DNA of 64,000 nt, taken from Brachionus plicatilis. Taxonomy: Eukaryota > Rotifera > Eurotatoria > Ploima > Brachionidae. The translations under genes and the position numbers were made by a program. The stretch covers positions 1,512,193-1,576,192 of the forward strand of contig QEOQ01000316.1 of the NCBI GenBank assembly GCA_010279815.1, given 5' to 3'. Within the stretch, counting starts at the first letter, position 1. Every line of letters begins with the position of its first letter. Shown one piece after another: positions 1 through 10,859 of this stretch. Under the pieces are notes generated by a model. The model was not told the DNA's origin. It was given only the letters and a program-made list of their open reading frames with translations, and did no database searches.

Positions 1-165
1 GTTTTGAAAAAAAAACCGGTTTCAAGAACTGGTTCCAAAAAAAAACTGGTTTGAAAAACGGGTTTGAAAAAAAAACCAGTTTCATAAACCGGTCTGAAAA
101 ATTGAACCAATTTGACTTAAAACCGGTTCGAAACCGGTTTGTCCAAACCGGTCGACCAACCCTAG
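1..165. repeat. Degenerate ACCGGTTT tandem array
   Basis: Runs of A alternate with ACCGGTTT, CTGGTTT or their near-palindromic variants every 20-25 bases, including AACCGGTTCGAAACCGGTTT near 122-141. The array starts at the window edge, so its full length is unknown. The core is self-complementary and could fold. No coding potential is seen. Confidence 0.75.
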
Positions 166-538
166 TAACTATAGCTGAAATCCATGTAATATTATTTGTA
201 ATTATAATCGAAAGTTTACGGTATTGAACGTTTAGTAAACTCATTTAAATGAGGTTTTGGACTAAGGCCAAGTTCCAAGTGGAAAAGAGCAAGTATAACC
301 ATTATCCCTAGGAAATCTTTTCCCACTCAGGAGCCTAATAGCAATAGTCCAATTAGTATTCCAATTTGTCAAGGACACTAGAATTTATAATTTTCTTGAG
401 AAAAATATATTACTTGTACATTAGCAATCAAGATTTAGAAAACACATAATCTTAGTTTTCTTATTCAAAAAGTTGTAGAGTAAAAAACGAAATAAAAAAA
501 TCTGTTGTGGCAAAATGTTTTCTATTTCGATGGTTTTC
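166..538. other. AT-rich spacer, nothing recognised
   Basis: No open frame, RNA gene or clear repeat is recognised here. It separates the tandem array from the foldback element. Confidence 0.5.
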
Positions 539-1246
539 CCTAAAACACGAACTCGGACTCCGGAAAAAGGACTCACAGACTTTTCGAGCCTAAAGCACGC
601 ATTCGGACTCGAAAAAAAATTCTACTAAAACCCGGACCCGGACCTTTGAAAAATTTGCTATATCACGGACCCGGACTTTCAGATCCTAATATCCGGACTC
701 CGGACAAAATTTATTAAAAATGAATGATTTAAAAATGACACAAAATTTTATTATAGAATTCAGTGTTTATCACAAAAAACGAAAATTTAACGGCAATTCA
801 TTTTATAAAAATAAATTTTAAAATTTTGACAAATTTTTCTTTTCTCTCTTTTGACCTATTGATTGTTTTTTAGCGTTTAAAACAGCAACTAACGCCTCAA
901 AACCATCTTACTCATTAGGCTCACTATTCGAACTTAAATTATTTTCCATTATGTATTTGAAAGTGCTTAATATTTATTTTTTTAAATAAAATTCTAAATT
1001 CTATTTTTCAATTTGTCTTTTGCATGCAGTTTTTTTTTTCATAATTTCATTTTTTTGCATGCAGCTTTTTAAATACTTTTTTTGTTTAAAATTATTACTA
1101 GGATTCCGAAGTCCGTGTTTTAGTCTTTAAATTATTCCGGAGTCCGTATTTTAGTAATTCATTTTTTTCTCACGTCCGGGTCAGTGTTTTAGGCTTGATA
1201 AGTCCAGGTCTGCGAGTCCGTTTTCCGGAGTCCGGGTCCGTATTTG
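539..1246. mobile_element. Foldback element with CGGACTCCGG-rich inverted arms
   Basis: The left arm (about 539-706) carries repeated GGACTCCGG, GGACCCGGAC and TAAAACACG words. The right arm (about 1100-1246) is its degenerate reverse complement, with CCGGAGTCCG, GTCCGGGTC and GTGTTTTAG. The AT-rich centre (707-1099) has no ORF but includes two TTTTGCATGCAG copies. The arrangement fits a non-autonomous foldback or MITE-like element. Exact ends and target-site duplication are not resolved. A short related fragment with CCGCGGTCCGTGTTTTAG lies near 26,395. Confidence 0.65.
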
Positions 1247-1757
1247 AAAAGAATGAAAATTTAAACCATGAAACTTAGTTTCTAAGTTTAAATATAAAGT
1301 AATAATGAATATCAACAAAGATACTGACGTAAAGAACATCTAATTATTAATATAATGATTATTTATTGAGTCAAGTCTCATAGACAAAAGAGTAATATAA
1401 AGAAAAGAAAGGAATTTTTTGAAAATAGAGTTAAAATTTATCAAAGAGTTGAAAAGAGTAGAAAATATTTTTTTAAATTATTTTATTTTTTAAATCTACA
1501 TAACTTGTAAAGCATACATTACAAATAATAAAATTAATTCAAAGATTAATTCTTGTATCTAAAGATAAACTCTTTGAATTGATTATCAGCTTAAAGATAC
1601 CTAATGCATAACCCTCAAATTCAAATAATCAGATTCATCTAATAAATAAATGTCATATAAACAAAAAATCTTAAATATACTAAAAATATTTATTGATTGA
1701 TTTTAAAGTCAATTTATTCAGAAAATAAATGTCTCCATTTTTTTGACAGATAGTATA
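1247..1757. other. AT-rich intergenic, nothing recognised
   Basis: Low-complexity AT-rich DNA downstream of the minus-strand lectin-like gene. No supported ORF or RNA gene. Confidence 0.5.
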
Positions 1758-2550
1758 TTAAACATTAGAATATTCGCAAATTCCGCTTGTTGATGAAAAA
1801 CACCCGGAAATGTCCAAAAGGGAATTGGGGAATGTATAATATCCAAAGCATCCATTAAAAGTTGTCACGCCTGAAACTAACGATGCGTTCAAAGGATTTA
1901 GATTCATCCAGTTGAAAACATTAATAGTATCATACCTTGCGTAGACCTAATCATTAAAAAGGTATCAATAAAATTTTAGCAATTATCGAAAATTTTACCC
2001 AAGTTCGTTGATAGCCACTTATTGCCGAAAGATCTCTTGAGACACTCTGAAAAAATTGAAATTTTTCATTATCATCGGCAATTAGCAGACTTGAATTAAG
2101 TGATGGACAATAATCAACATATTCTTGCCAAGTTTTGGGTTGTGGAAACGCTCTATAACAAATTGATTTAAAGGGTAGCCACATATCTCTACATTGGTTT
2201 ATATTCGATTGTATGACTTTTTTTCTGTAAACAGATGAATAACTTTTTGAAATTATTTCAGATTCATCCAAATTTTGAGAAGAAAAAAATTCACACTCGG
2301 AATTATTTTCTAATTTTCTTTTCGAAAAAATGAGACAATTGTTGTTTATAGAACAAAAGGAGGCACATTTTAAAAGACTCAAGCCTTGAACAGTGTAGAG
2401 GGAATATGCGCCTCTAAATTGTTCAGACACAGTCAAGTCTGTTAATCCATTTATCAAAAGCTTTTCAAATTGATTCATGTTTTGACAAAAATTTGGTATA
2501 AAATGCATTGAAAATGTGACCATCATCAATATTTGCCAGATTGACTTCAT
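1758..2550 (-). CDS. Secreted PAN-like plus C-type-lectin-like protein (copy 1)
   Basis: Two exons read on the minus strand: 2550-1999 and 1946-1758, with a 52-bp GT-AG intron placed right after a Trp codon. The product is about 246 aa. A hydrophobic signal peptide covers roughly residues 1-22. A PAN/apple-like segment (about 35-110) has the pattern LKCASFCSINNNC followed by a fourth Cys in CEFFSS. A C-type-lectin-like domain starts near residue 120 (WLPFKSICYRAF, WQEYVDYC) and ends in GICEYSNV. It is paralogous to the genes at 9,579 and 10,860, with the same intron after the Trp codon, but it lacks their linker. Domain families are assigned from Cys/Trp pattern, not a search. Ligand and Ca2+ binding are unknown. 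A secreted or cuticle/mucus role is inference. Confidence 0.8.
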
Positions 2551-3971
2551 TCTTGAATTTAAATTTCAGTTTTTTTTTTCTGGATATGTTTGAAAGATTT
2601 TAGCTGAAAATTTATTGGTTTAGTTTTATCGGATTTTTAAATTATATCTGAAAAAATAATATTTAAAATTTAATGAATAAAACTAGTAAGGATATTCAGT
2701 GATTTTGAATTTCCTCAGCTTTTTCTAAAAAAAATTACTCCAAAACTTAACAAAAATATTATTTTTATTACTATCAATTAATTTTTTATGAATTGAATTT
2801 TTTTTAAATTTATGTATTTTAGCTCGATTTTATTTTTAATCTAAAATAAACTTTTTTTTTCAATTCTTAATGATATTTTATTAAATTTTAAAATTTACTT
2901 AAAAAAAACAACTATTTTGATTAAAAATTTAACATTTTACAACACAAGATGAATGCTATATTTTTGGATTAGTTCAATAATTTACGTAGAATATTGTAAA
3001 TTTGCGTTATGAAAGTAAAAAAATCATAAATTTAAGAGATTTTATGTAAATTTTTGTACAAATGAAAATGTTTTTCGATTCAAATATCTTTTTTCAAACA
3101 TTTTGACATCGAGAAATTCTCTAAGCCTTTGGAAAGATTCTAAAACCTCTTAAAAGTTGTTATAAATTTTAATTAATTATTTAAAAACTATTTATTTTAA
3201 ACAAATATTATATATGATTTACGATGTTATTTCAACATTGGATATATTTTGTAATTCAAGCAAAAAAAATTAAACCAATTTTTTTTTATTTTTTCTTTGA
3301 AATTTCTTCTTTTTTTCTCAGGGTTAACCGACAGGCTACTGCCCATGTCATAAAAGACCGATTAACACTCCTTATATTGATTTTAAAATCTTTAAAAAAA
3401 ATCCTTTTTGACAAGTGGTTAATTATAAATCTAATTAATTTATAAAAAATGAGAAATTGCAAAATTTTTTAATCATTCTAGGATAAAAAATTTAACTTGA
3501 AAAATTTCAAAAAAAGAATTTTCAAATTCAAATCATTCCGACTTGATTTTAAAAATTTTTACTTATATATATGACTTTTGAATAACTCTAGTAACAATTC
3601 AAAAAAAAAATTCAATTAAAGATTGATTAAATCAGAAATATTTATTTGTTGAATGATGTTTTTATAGACCTTTTTACAAACATATTAAATTATAGTTTTA
3701 ATTAATACATAGTATTTATGTTTTTGCCGCCAAAAATTTAGCTAAAAAAAAGAGCTGATTAAATTTGAAAATTTTTCTTCAATAAAAAGCCAAATTTTGC
3801 ATGAATCTAAGAGGACTGAAGATTAACTTTATCAATAATCACGCTTTAATTTTTAATATTAATGTTTCCATGACAATTTGAAATAGATGTTAAGGTTAAA
3901 ATATTTTTTTATTAAAATTTTTCAAAATTAAAAAAAGAAAATAATCTTATTCGAAAATTGTAAAATACAAA
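2551..3971. other. Intergenic between lectin-like copy 1 and ARMC9
   Basis: AT-rich DNA between two divergent genes, presumably holding both promoters, though I recognise no specific promoter element. A 73-codon open frame at 3224-3445 is low complexity and overlaps the dispersed palindromic repeat at 3,319, so I do not call it a gene. Confidence 0.5.
3319..3372. repeat. Short dispersed palindromic repeat, copy 1
   Basis: The sequence runs from CAGGGTTAACCGACAG to GACCGATTAACAC, with ends that are near reverse complements (GTTAAYC/GATTAAC). A related copy with the same internal ACTGCCC/AGTGCCC core lies at about 32,110-32,162. This looks like a very short MITE-like unit. Confidence 0.55.
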
Positions 3972-6900
3972 ATGTCCGGCACAGTTGCATTAGAAGCTCA
4001 GCTAAATGGTTATCTAAAAGAGGTAGTGACATGACACATTAATAGAAGATAAAAAAATTTTTTTTTTAAAGTATTTAGATCACTATGGCTTCGATTCCAC
4101 TTTGAAAAAATTTACTGAAGAATGTTCTAACAAAGGAAAATCAATTTTGGAACTAGAAAAGTTAAACAACACAAATCCCAAAATCAATCTAATCTTGGTA
4201 ATTAATTTCACTTTCAGAAGGAGTAAATTTAAGCAAATTTTTTTTTGTGCCAGAACGAAATGATCGGCCTATTCATACAAGGACAGCGGAAAGACTTTTT
4301 TCGCAGATGGTCTGAATACATTGCACCAGATTTAATAAATGAAGACTTACATGCCCAAAAGCTTGAACTCGAACTAAACATACACTTTGCTGTTTTTCCA
4401 TTTAGAAAAAATGTTCCAAGAAAAAAAAAATAATTTTAAAATTTTAAAATTTTAAATTTTAGACAAATTCAAGAGAAGGAATGAACGCGTTTAAGGAATA
4501 CATAGAGAACAAAGGTAGAGTTTTGTGCCAGACTAAAGAATTTTTGCCCTATTTCGGCCTTCCATACCACCAAAATCCACAAGACGGATATCCTGAGCTT
4601 TTCAATGTAAACAATGAATTTATTTCAAAATTTTTTTAAACCATTTTAATTTTTAATAATTCAGGAAGCATGGATTGCAGATTTACAAAATAAACTTGAA
4701 GAATTTATGAAAAATGCCTTGAAAAATAAAAATCAGCCCAAACTGGTTGAGCTTGTATCCCAACAGTCTGATTCGAATTCCAATTTTGAAAACGCCAGAC
4801 TAAAGCAACAATTGGCCGAATCTGAAAAAAGAACCATGGCCTTTATGCGAAAATTCAACAGGGTCCAGTCTGAATACCACTCGTTGATTGGCATTACAGC
4901 CGAATTGGTCGACAGTCTGGAAAATTCTATTAATGGAAAACCGGTCAGCAATGAATACATTCAAAATATATGCTTCAAGCTTTTTAACACACAACTAAAA
5001 CAAACCATTGATTTTACAAGACCCGGAACTGCCGGAGACCACATCCGCAACTCGCTAGCCTACCAAAAACTCATACCGTACAAATTTTAATTTATAAAAA
5101 AAAAAAAAAATAAATTTTTTAATTTAAGAGAAAAATCAGATCTGAAAAAAACCATTCCATCATTGGATTTTGTTAAAATAAAGCATGACTTAACTCACCA
5201 GCATGAAAAACGTCAGCTTGCGCTGCTGCAAGCGTTGCGCTGGAGACTTACCAAAGCTGAATCAACTGAACAGCGGCAAAAAATTTTAACTTCCTACATA
5301 GGCTCAGATTTACTCAACTTCCGCAATGAAAAGCCAACAAACAGCATAATAGATTTACTCAAATCACCCAATGAATTGATTAAACAGTTCATGGCTAGAA
5401 TGATAAACACTTTGGCTTCACTCAATTATGGCCGCAGCTATTTGGCATCAAGTCCAGATTTGGTCAAAAATATGATCCTGGCTCTCAGACACGAAAAAGA
5501 TGACACTTACACGAAAAAAAATTTACTAGCTGCTCTGCAAAAGTTGAGCTTGAGGCACAATTTACACTTATTGATGATCAATGAGAATGCTATTGATTAT
5601 CTAGTTGATCTTTTTGAAGACAATGAGTCCCTGAGTGACTATTCTTTGGAGTATGCGGTGGCACTGTTTATGAATTTGACCCTCAAAAAGGCTGGAAAAT
5701 ACAAATGTGTCAGTGATCATAAGCGAATACTTAAAGTTTTGACCGAATTGTTGTCAAATTCGTCAATTGAGGCTCAGAACTATTTAAATGGCGCTTTGTA
5801 CAGCATTTTGACTGTTCCTCAGATAAGACATTATGCCAAAGAAATTGTAAAATTTTTTCCTCCTAACTTTGGTGCTAATTTGAACCTTTTGTTTTATCAA
5901 AACCAGACTTGTTTTTAAGTCACAAGTCTTAAGTCAAGTCAATGACTTAATAAATCAATATTTGATACCAATAAAGTAGTTGCTTCCAAATTCCTGGCTG
6001 TTAATCTTGTGGTCTGTTAATGTATCCAGATTATGAAAAAATTCTTTCAACTGGTCCAAATGAAGCAGATATTGATAAAAATTTTTGTGCAAATCATGAC
6101 TTAGACTTAAAACTGTGACATATAATCAAGTCTGATCAAAACATGTTTTGACCAAGATTAGGCTAAATATTTTTCCCCGGGTAATTGACAATTTAGAGAA
6201 AATTTTTATTATTTACTTTTCTCCAGAGTTTTTTAAAAGTCCCATATTGAAGTCCAAAGGCATTGGGAATTTTGGAACAAAGAACAAAAATAAAAATTTT
6301 AAAATGAAATGACTAAGTTTGAATTTAAAAATTGTTCTGCAAAATGTATCAGTTGATACAAACATTGTTTCACCCAAATTAAGTCTCTACAAAAACTCTG
6401 GAAGTGTGCAAACCACTAAATGTAAAAAAAAATCATTCAAATTAAATGGCAGAGTAATTGCAGAGACTTAATTTGGGTGGTTTAAAGTTTGTATCGGCTG
6501 ATAAATTTTGCAGAACAATTTTTAGACTCATAGTAAATAAATTAATTCAATTTGAGATTTTTGTTTTTGTTCTTTGTTCCAAAATTCACCATGTCAAGTC
6601 CAAGTTTTAATTTTTTTTTAATTTCGATAATTATTATTCATTTTGTTCTCTTTTTTTATTTTATTTTTTCTTATTTTTTAATTTTAAAAATTTCAACAAC
6701 CTCAAATTGAATTGGAAGCTAAGAAGAGCAGTCCAGCAGTCATTATTGATGATAAATATCATCTTCTTAACTTTTGTAGAATGCACTGTTTCTAAAAATT
6801 GTAGAAAATATTTAAATTCATAATTTTTTTTTGAAGAGTTTTTGCAGAGTAATGTAAATTTTTTTGTGCCATTTTCAGTAAAAGTTTAATTTATTAGAAA

Positions 6901-8794
6901 AAATTACAAGATTTTCCTGTATGGATTTTTTCTACTTATCCAATATTTAGAGATTTGAAGAAATTACATTTAAATAAATATAAGTCTTAATGTTCTAAGA
7001 GTAAATAAGGTGCAAGTGAAGCAATAAATTCTAAGAAAAAATGAAAATTTTCAGTTGTAATTAAATATTAGAAATTTTAATGGATTTTGTATTAAATTTT
7101 AAAAGTCATTGTTGAAGAATAATTTGACAAACAATTTCTCAAAGATACAAAAATTAATTTTAAAAATATCCTTGGTTTCAATTAATTTAGTTAAATTTTA
7201 TTTTATTCTAAAATTCTTTTTCTTTTGTTTTGTTAGTTTAAAAATAAAAGACTTTCAATTCTAATTTTTCTATTTAACATTTCTCAAACCTTATTTCAAC
7301 AATCATTAAACTTGACTTCAAGAAAAATCAAAAAATCAAAATTAATTTTATGTTATTTTTAGTAAAATTTTAGACAAAGAAGAGGAGATTAATTAAGTTT
7401 AAAAGGTTAAATAAAACTTTGATTTATTTATTAGTTTATATGTACCTAGTTAAGGCTCCTTCAGAAAAGAAAAAAAACTTTGATTTATATTTGGCTTTAT
7501 ACTACTCTGATCAGCTTAAATACATTTGATTTTTAAATTTTTTAAATTTTTTAAATATGGTGATAATTTTTAATTTTTCAATTATTTAAAATTTTTTAAA
7601 TATGGTGACAATTTAAATTTATTAAAATCTTTTAATTTGGCGATGTTTCTAAAATTTAAATTATATGGTGACAAAACCCAGTTGTGATGGGTTTTGATCT
7701 AAGTAAAATAAAATCTAAGTAAATCTAAGTAAAAAGTAAAATTGCTTTTTTTACTTAAAAAAAGAAAAAGGAAAAATTTAAAGAAATATTATCGAATCAT
7801 CATTTCATCATCAGATTTTTTTTCTGAATACAAATATTTAAAATTTAAGCTTTTAAAAATTTTTATGATTCATTTATTTTTTTGAAAATAATTCAAGCGT
7901 GTTTTTAAACAAATGGTTCAAAATAGAATTTATTTTTTTTCGAGATTAATTTTTTAAGTTAAATTTAATTTCAAGAATTTGGCTGATGTTATTCGAAATT
8001 TTTCATCAGATGATGACTATGTGAACAAACAACGAGAAGTAATAATTAACAAAATAAACGAAGATTCTGACAATGAGATTGAACAACCAGATGACGAAGA
8101 GGATGATGAAGATGACGAAGAAGATGGCGATTTGATGGAAAGAGAATTGGATGCCGGAGAGACTTTTATGAAGCAAACAGACGAAATTTCTGGAGAAAAT
8201 TTGCTCTTAAAATTTTATTCATTTATTAATCAAGGTAATGAGCCCATTATGAGCCGTGAAGGATCTAAAAGTAAATTACAAAATGAATTAATAAATGAAT
8301 CGACCCTTTTGAACAAGCCAACAACCCCGTTAAGTGTGCGAAACAGCCAAGTTATTCAATCAAAAAATTTTGAAAAATCACAATCTAAAAACAATTCATT
8401 ATCTCAAAGTTTGGCACCTGCAAAAAAAGATAACTTAAAAGCAAGTCTTTCATTCAATAAGACACAAAGTCGAGAAAAATTTGGAAAAAAGTTGACTGAT
8501 TCAAAGAATAAATCAAATTTTCCAAGCATCAACTCAAATGATATAAGAAGCATTGACAGCTATGAGCCAGTTTACACAAATGTTCAGGACTCTAACGATG
8601 CGTTTAGGAACAAGCCTAAAATTCAACGCACACCTGATCAAAGCGTACGCCAAAAATCTTTAATAGCATCGTCAATTCAATCGAATTCGTCCTATGTACC
8701 AAAATATTCTGTCAGCGAGCCCAGACCAAGTTCGGCAAGCTCTAATAAATCGAAAAATTCTCCCAATTCATCTAATACTTTAAATCAGAATTAA
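3972..8794 (+). CDS. ARMC9: ARMC9 (LisH and armadillo-repeat ciliary protein)
   Basis: Seven exons: 3972-4022, 4072-4197, 4254-4412, 4463-4606, 4665-5077, 5129-5846 and 7976-8794, giving about 809 aa, near the length of vertebrate ARMC9. Residues 1-45 are a LisH motif (YLDHYGFDSTLKKF). The middle holds ARMC9 signatures such as YHSLIGITAELVDSLE and FTRPGTAG with a coiled coil before them. Armadillo repeats follow (LLQALRWRL, YLNGALYSIL). The last exon begins NLADVIRNF and carries an Asp/Glu-rich block near residues 572-592, then SGENLL, as in the ARMC9 tail. A separate-looking ORF at 7979 is therefore this last exon. ARMC9 acts at cilium bases and tips and is linked to Joubert syndrome in humans. 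The fourth junction uses a weak GTTCCA donor. Reading through the exon 6 donor gives a 24-residue alternative end at 5918. Confidence 0.93.
5847..7975. other. Large ARMC9 intron 6 (2.1 kb)
   Basis: Far longer than the gene's other introns (49-58 bp). It contains a foldback element (6,235-6,606) and AT-rich filler with GGTGA and TAAGTAAA mini-repeats near 7,555-7,740. No independent gene is seen. An AATAAA near 5,949 follows the read-through stop at 5918. Confidence 0.7.
6235..6606. mobile_element. Foldback/MITE element in ARMC9 intron
   Basis: Left arm (about 6,235-6,420): AAAGTCCCATATTGAAGTCC, TTTTGGAACAAAGAACAAAA, TTCTGCAAAATGTATCAG, AATTAAGTCTCT. The right arm (about 6,450-6,606) is the reverse complement, ending TTTGTTCCAAAATTCACC then ATGTCAAGTCC. 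The core TGTATCAGTTGATACA is itself palindromic. The same terminal string recurs at 9,115. Elements with the same design occur at 28,069 and 48,545. Confidence 0.75.
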
Positions 8795-9578
8795 ATAAGA
8801 TCAAAATTTATTTTCACTGTGTTTTATCTCACCTATTAAGTTTATTCCCTTAAAGATAATAAAATTTTAAAATTACTTTTTTTTATTTTTTTAAATAAAT
8901 TTGAAAAAAAAAATTTGGTATTAAAAATATTTTAGGTAATTTTTATTAAATATTTAAAGCTTTTAAGTTTGTGGTTGAAAAACCACTGATAAAGAGAAAT
9001 AGCATAATATTTTTTTATAAAAAATGTAAATAAAACACAATTACAAATAAATTTTATTTTTAAAAATTCAATTACATCTCTACGGAGTGAAATTCAAAAC
9101 TTTTAAAAAATTTATGTTCTTTGTTCCAAAATTCACCATGTCAAGTCCAAGTCAGTAAAATTAAAGTTTTAGTTTTAGAAAAAAAAATAAAAGTCTGATT
9201 CTGACTTGAAACTTTTTTTCGATGCTGATAATCGATCTGTAAGTCACATACGCATACAGAATTAAAATAATTTTTTTCCAAGAGTGATTTTTTTTATTAA
9301 ATTAATCTCTTTTCAAATAAGATCAATAAAAAATTTTATAGTTTTCATTTTCATTTTATTATTTTATTTTAATAAATTTTAAAATAAAGAATTCTAAAGA
9401 TCGTTGAAAAAAATAAGTGCACTTATTTTTATTAATTTACCCTTAAAAAATTGGAATATTTTATTTTATTGGAAAAGAAAAAAAATGACACCAGAATATT
9501 ATTAATTTCAAAGAGCTCATTTTTATTTTAAATACTAAAATTAAATATTGAAGGCCATAAAATAGTTAAAAGCCAAAA
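8795..9578. other. Intergenic between ARMC9 and lectin-like copy 2
   Basis: Starts with the ARMC9 3' end, which has AATAAA-like signals around 8,858. It is otherwise AT-rich. It contains one solo repeat end at 9,115-9,152 and no supported ORF. Confidence 0.5.
9115..9152. repeat. Solo end of the ARMC9-intron foldback family
   Basis: About 36 bases beginning TTCTTTGTTCCAAAATTCAC and ending TCAAGTCCAAGT match the right end of the element at 6,235-6,606 base for base. No second arm is seen nearby, so this is a truncated copy or solo terminus. Confidence 0.75.
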
Positions 9579-10529
9579 ATGGTTTTTACTTACCTGCTAA
9601 CTTTGACAATTTTGCTTGGCTTTGTAAAATACACCAAATCTTTTGAAAATAGATTTTGGATAGTGAAAATAAATAACAGTAAAAGCTTTGATTTAGCCCA
9701 AAATTTCAGAGCTAATTTTACAATCAAAATTTTTAATGACATTTCTAATTTAAAATGTTCAAGCCAATGTTCACTGGAAAGCAAATGTCTTTATTTTTCT
9801 TATTCAATATTGAAATCATCTCAAGTTTGTTCTTTATTTTCAAGTGACAAAATTGATTCCTCTAGTGTGATTTTTGACTTAAATTCAAAAATTTACAGAA
9901 AAATTCTGACCGAAAATGTAGCCTTCTCAACCACAATACCAATGGATTATACCTGTGTTAATCAAGACTGCACTTGCAATGATCCTTTAAGGTAGCTTCA
10001 AAAAGAAAGACATAAAAAATTAAATTTTTATTTTATAGTTTTTATTCAACAATTCAAAATAAGTGTATTAAATGTAGAAATGGATGGTTGCCTTACAAAA
10101 ATGTCTGCTATCAAGGATTTGCTATGGCCAGAAAATGGACAGATTATGTGACTTATTGCAATTCATTGAATTCCACTTTATTGATGCCAATCGATGCTGA
10201 TAAATTTAATTATTTTGCTTTTGTTGGCAGAAATTTGAGCTTAATTAATTCAATTATACGTTTATGGGTATAATTTGAAAAGCTAAAAATCAAACTTTTT
10301 TAAAAATTAAATTTAAAATTTTATTTTCAAGGTATCGGCAAAATATGATACGCAGTCTATTTATGAATGGACTAATGGAGTGTCTTTAAATAAATCATAT
10401 ATTAACTCTATATTTTATGATTCAACTTCAACTGGCTATTTTGCATACATGGTAGGAAATCAAGTTCCCCAATTGGGCTTAACGTTAACAACTTCAACTT
10501 CTAACGGAGTTTGTGAGTATTTCGAATAA
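9579..10529 (+). CDS. Secreted PAN-like plus C-type-lectin-like protein (copy 2)
   Basis: Exons 9579-9991, 10039-10267 and 10332-10529 encode about 279 aa. A signal peptide (VFTYLLTLTILLGFV) leads into a PAN-like segment (LKCSSQCSLESKC, CSLFSS). A short linker precedes a Cys-rich hinge (DYTCVNQDCTCNDP), then NKCIKCRNGW opens the C-type-lectin-like domain (YKNVCYQGF, WTDYVTYCNSLNSTLL), which ends NGVCEYFE. Both junctions match the introns of the minus-strand copy at 10,860 (phase 2 after the hinge, phase 0 after Trp). The two genes converge tail to tail with about 330 bp between stops. Function is unknown. Secretion and glycan or protein binding are inferred from the domains. Confidence 0.82.
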
Positions 10530-10859
10530 AAGGAAAATTTGGCTAATTTTTTTAAGTTGAAATTTTGTGTAATGTTTAAAATACAAAGCTTTTGTAACAG
10601 AACAAGATTAAGTTTTTTTTGTTCAAAATTTAATTAATAATAAAATTTTATTTTCAAGAAAACCAATTTTAAAGAGTTAACTAAGAATACAATTATTTTT
10701 TTAATAATTTTTTATTAAATAAAAAACCAATTTTTTGCTTAATAAAATAGTTTAATTTGATTTTTAATTTAATATAGATTCATAAAATTAATAAAAAAAT
10801 TTTATTGAAGAATCTAGTATAGATTTATGAGAACGAAAGTCTGAAAAAATTATTTTAAT
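10530..10859. other. Convergent intergenic spacer
   Basis: AT-rich spacer between the stop codons of two convergent paralogues. It holds the 3' ends of both and nothing else recognisable. Confidence 0.5.

Noticed and set aside
3224..3445. 73-aa plus-strand ORF
   Set aside because: Low complexity and overlaps a dispersed palindromic repeat.
7979..8794. A separate 271-aa acidic protein gene
   Set aside because: It starts at a TTG with a splice acceptor just before it, and its sequence continues ARMC9 in frame from 5846, so it is the last ARMC9 exon.
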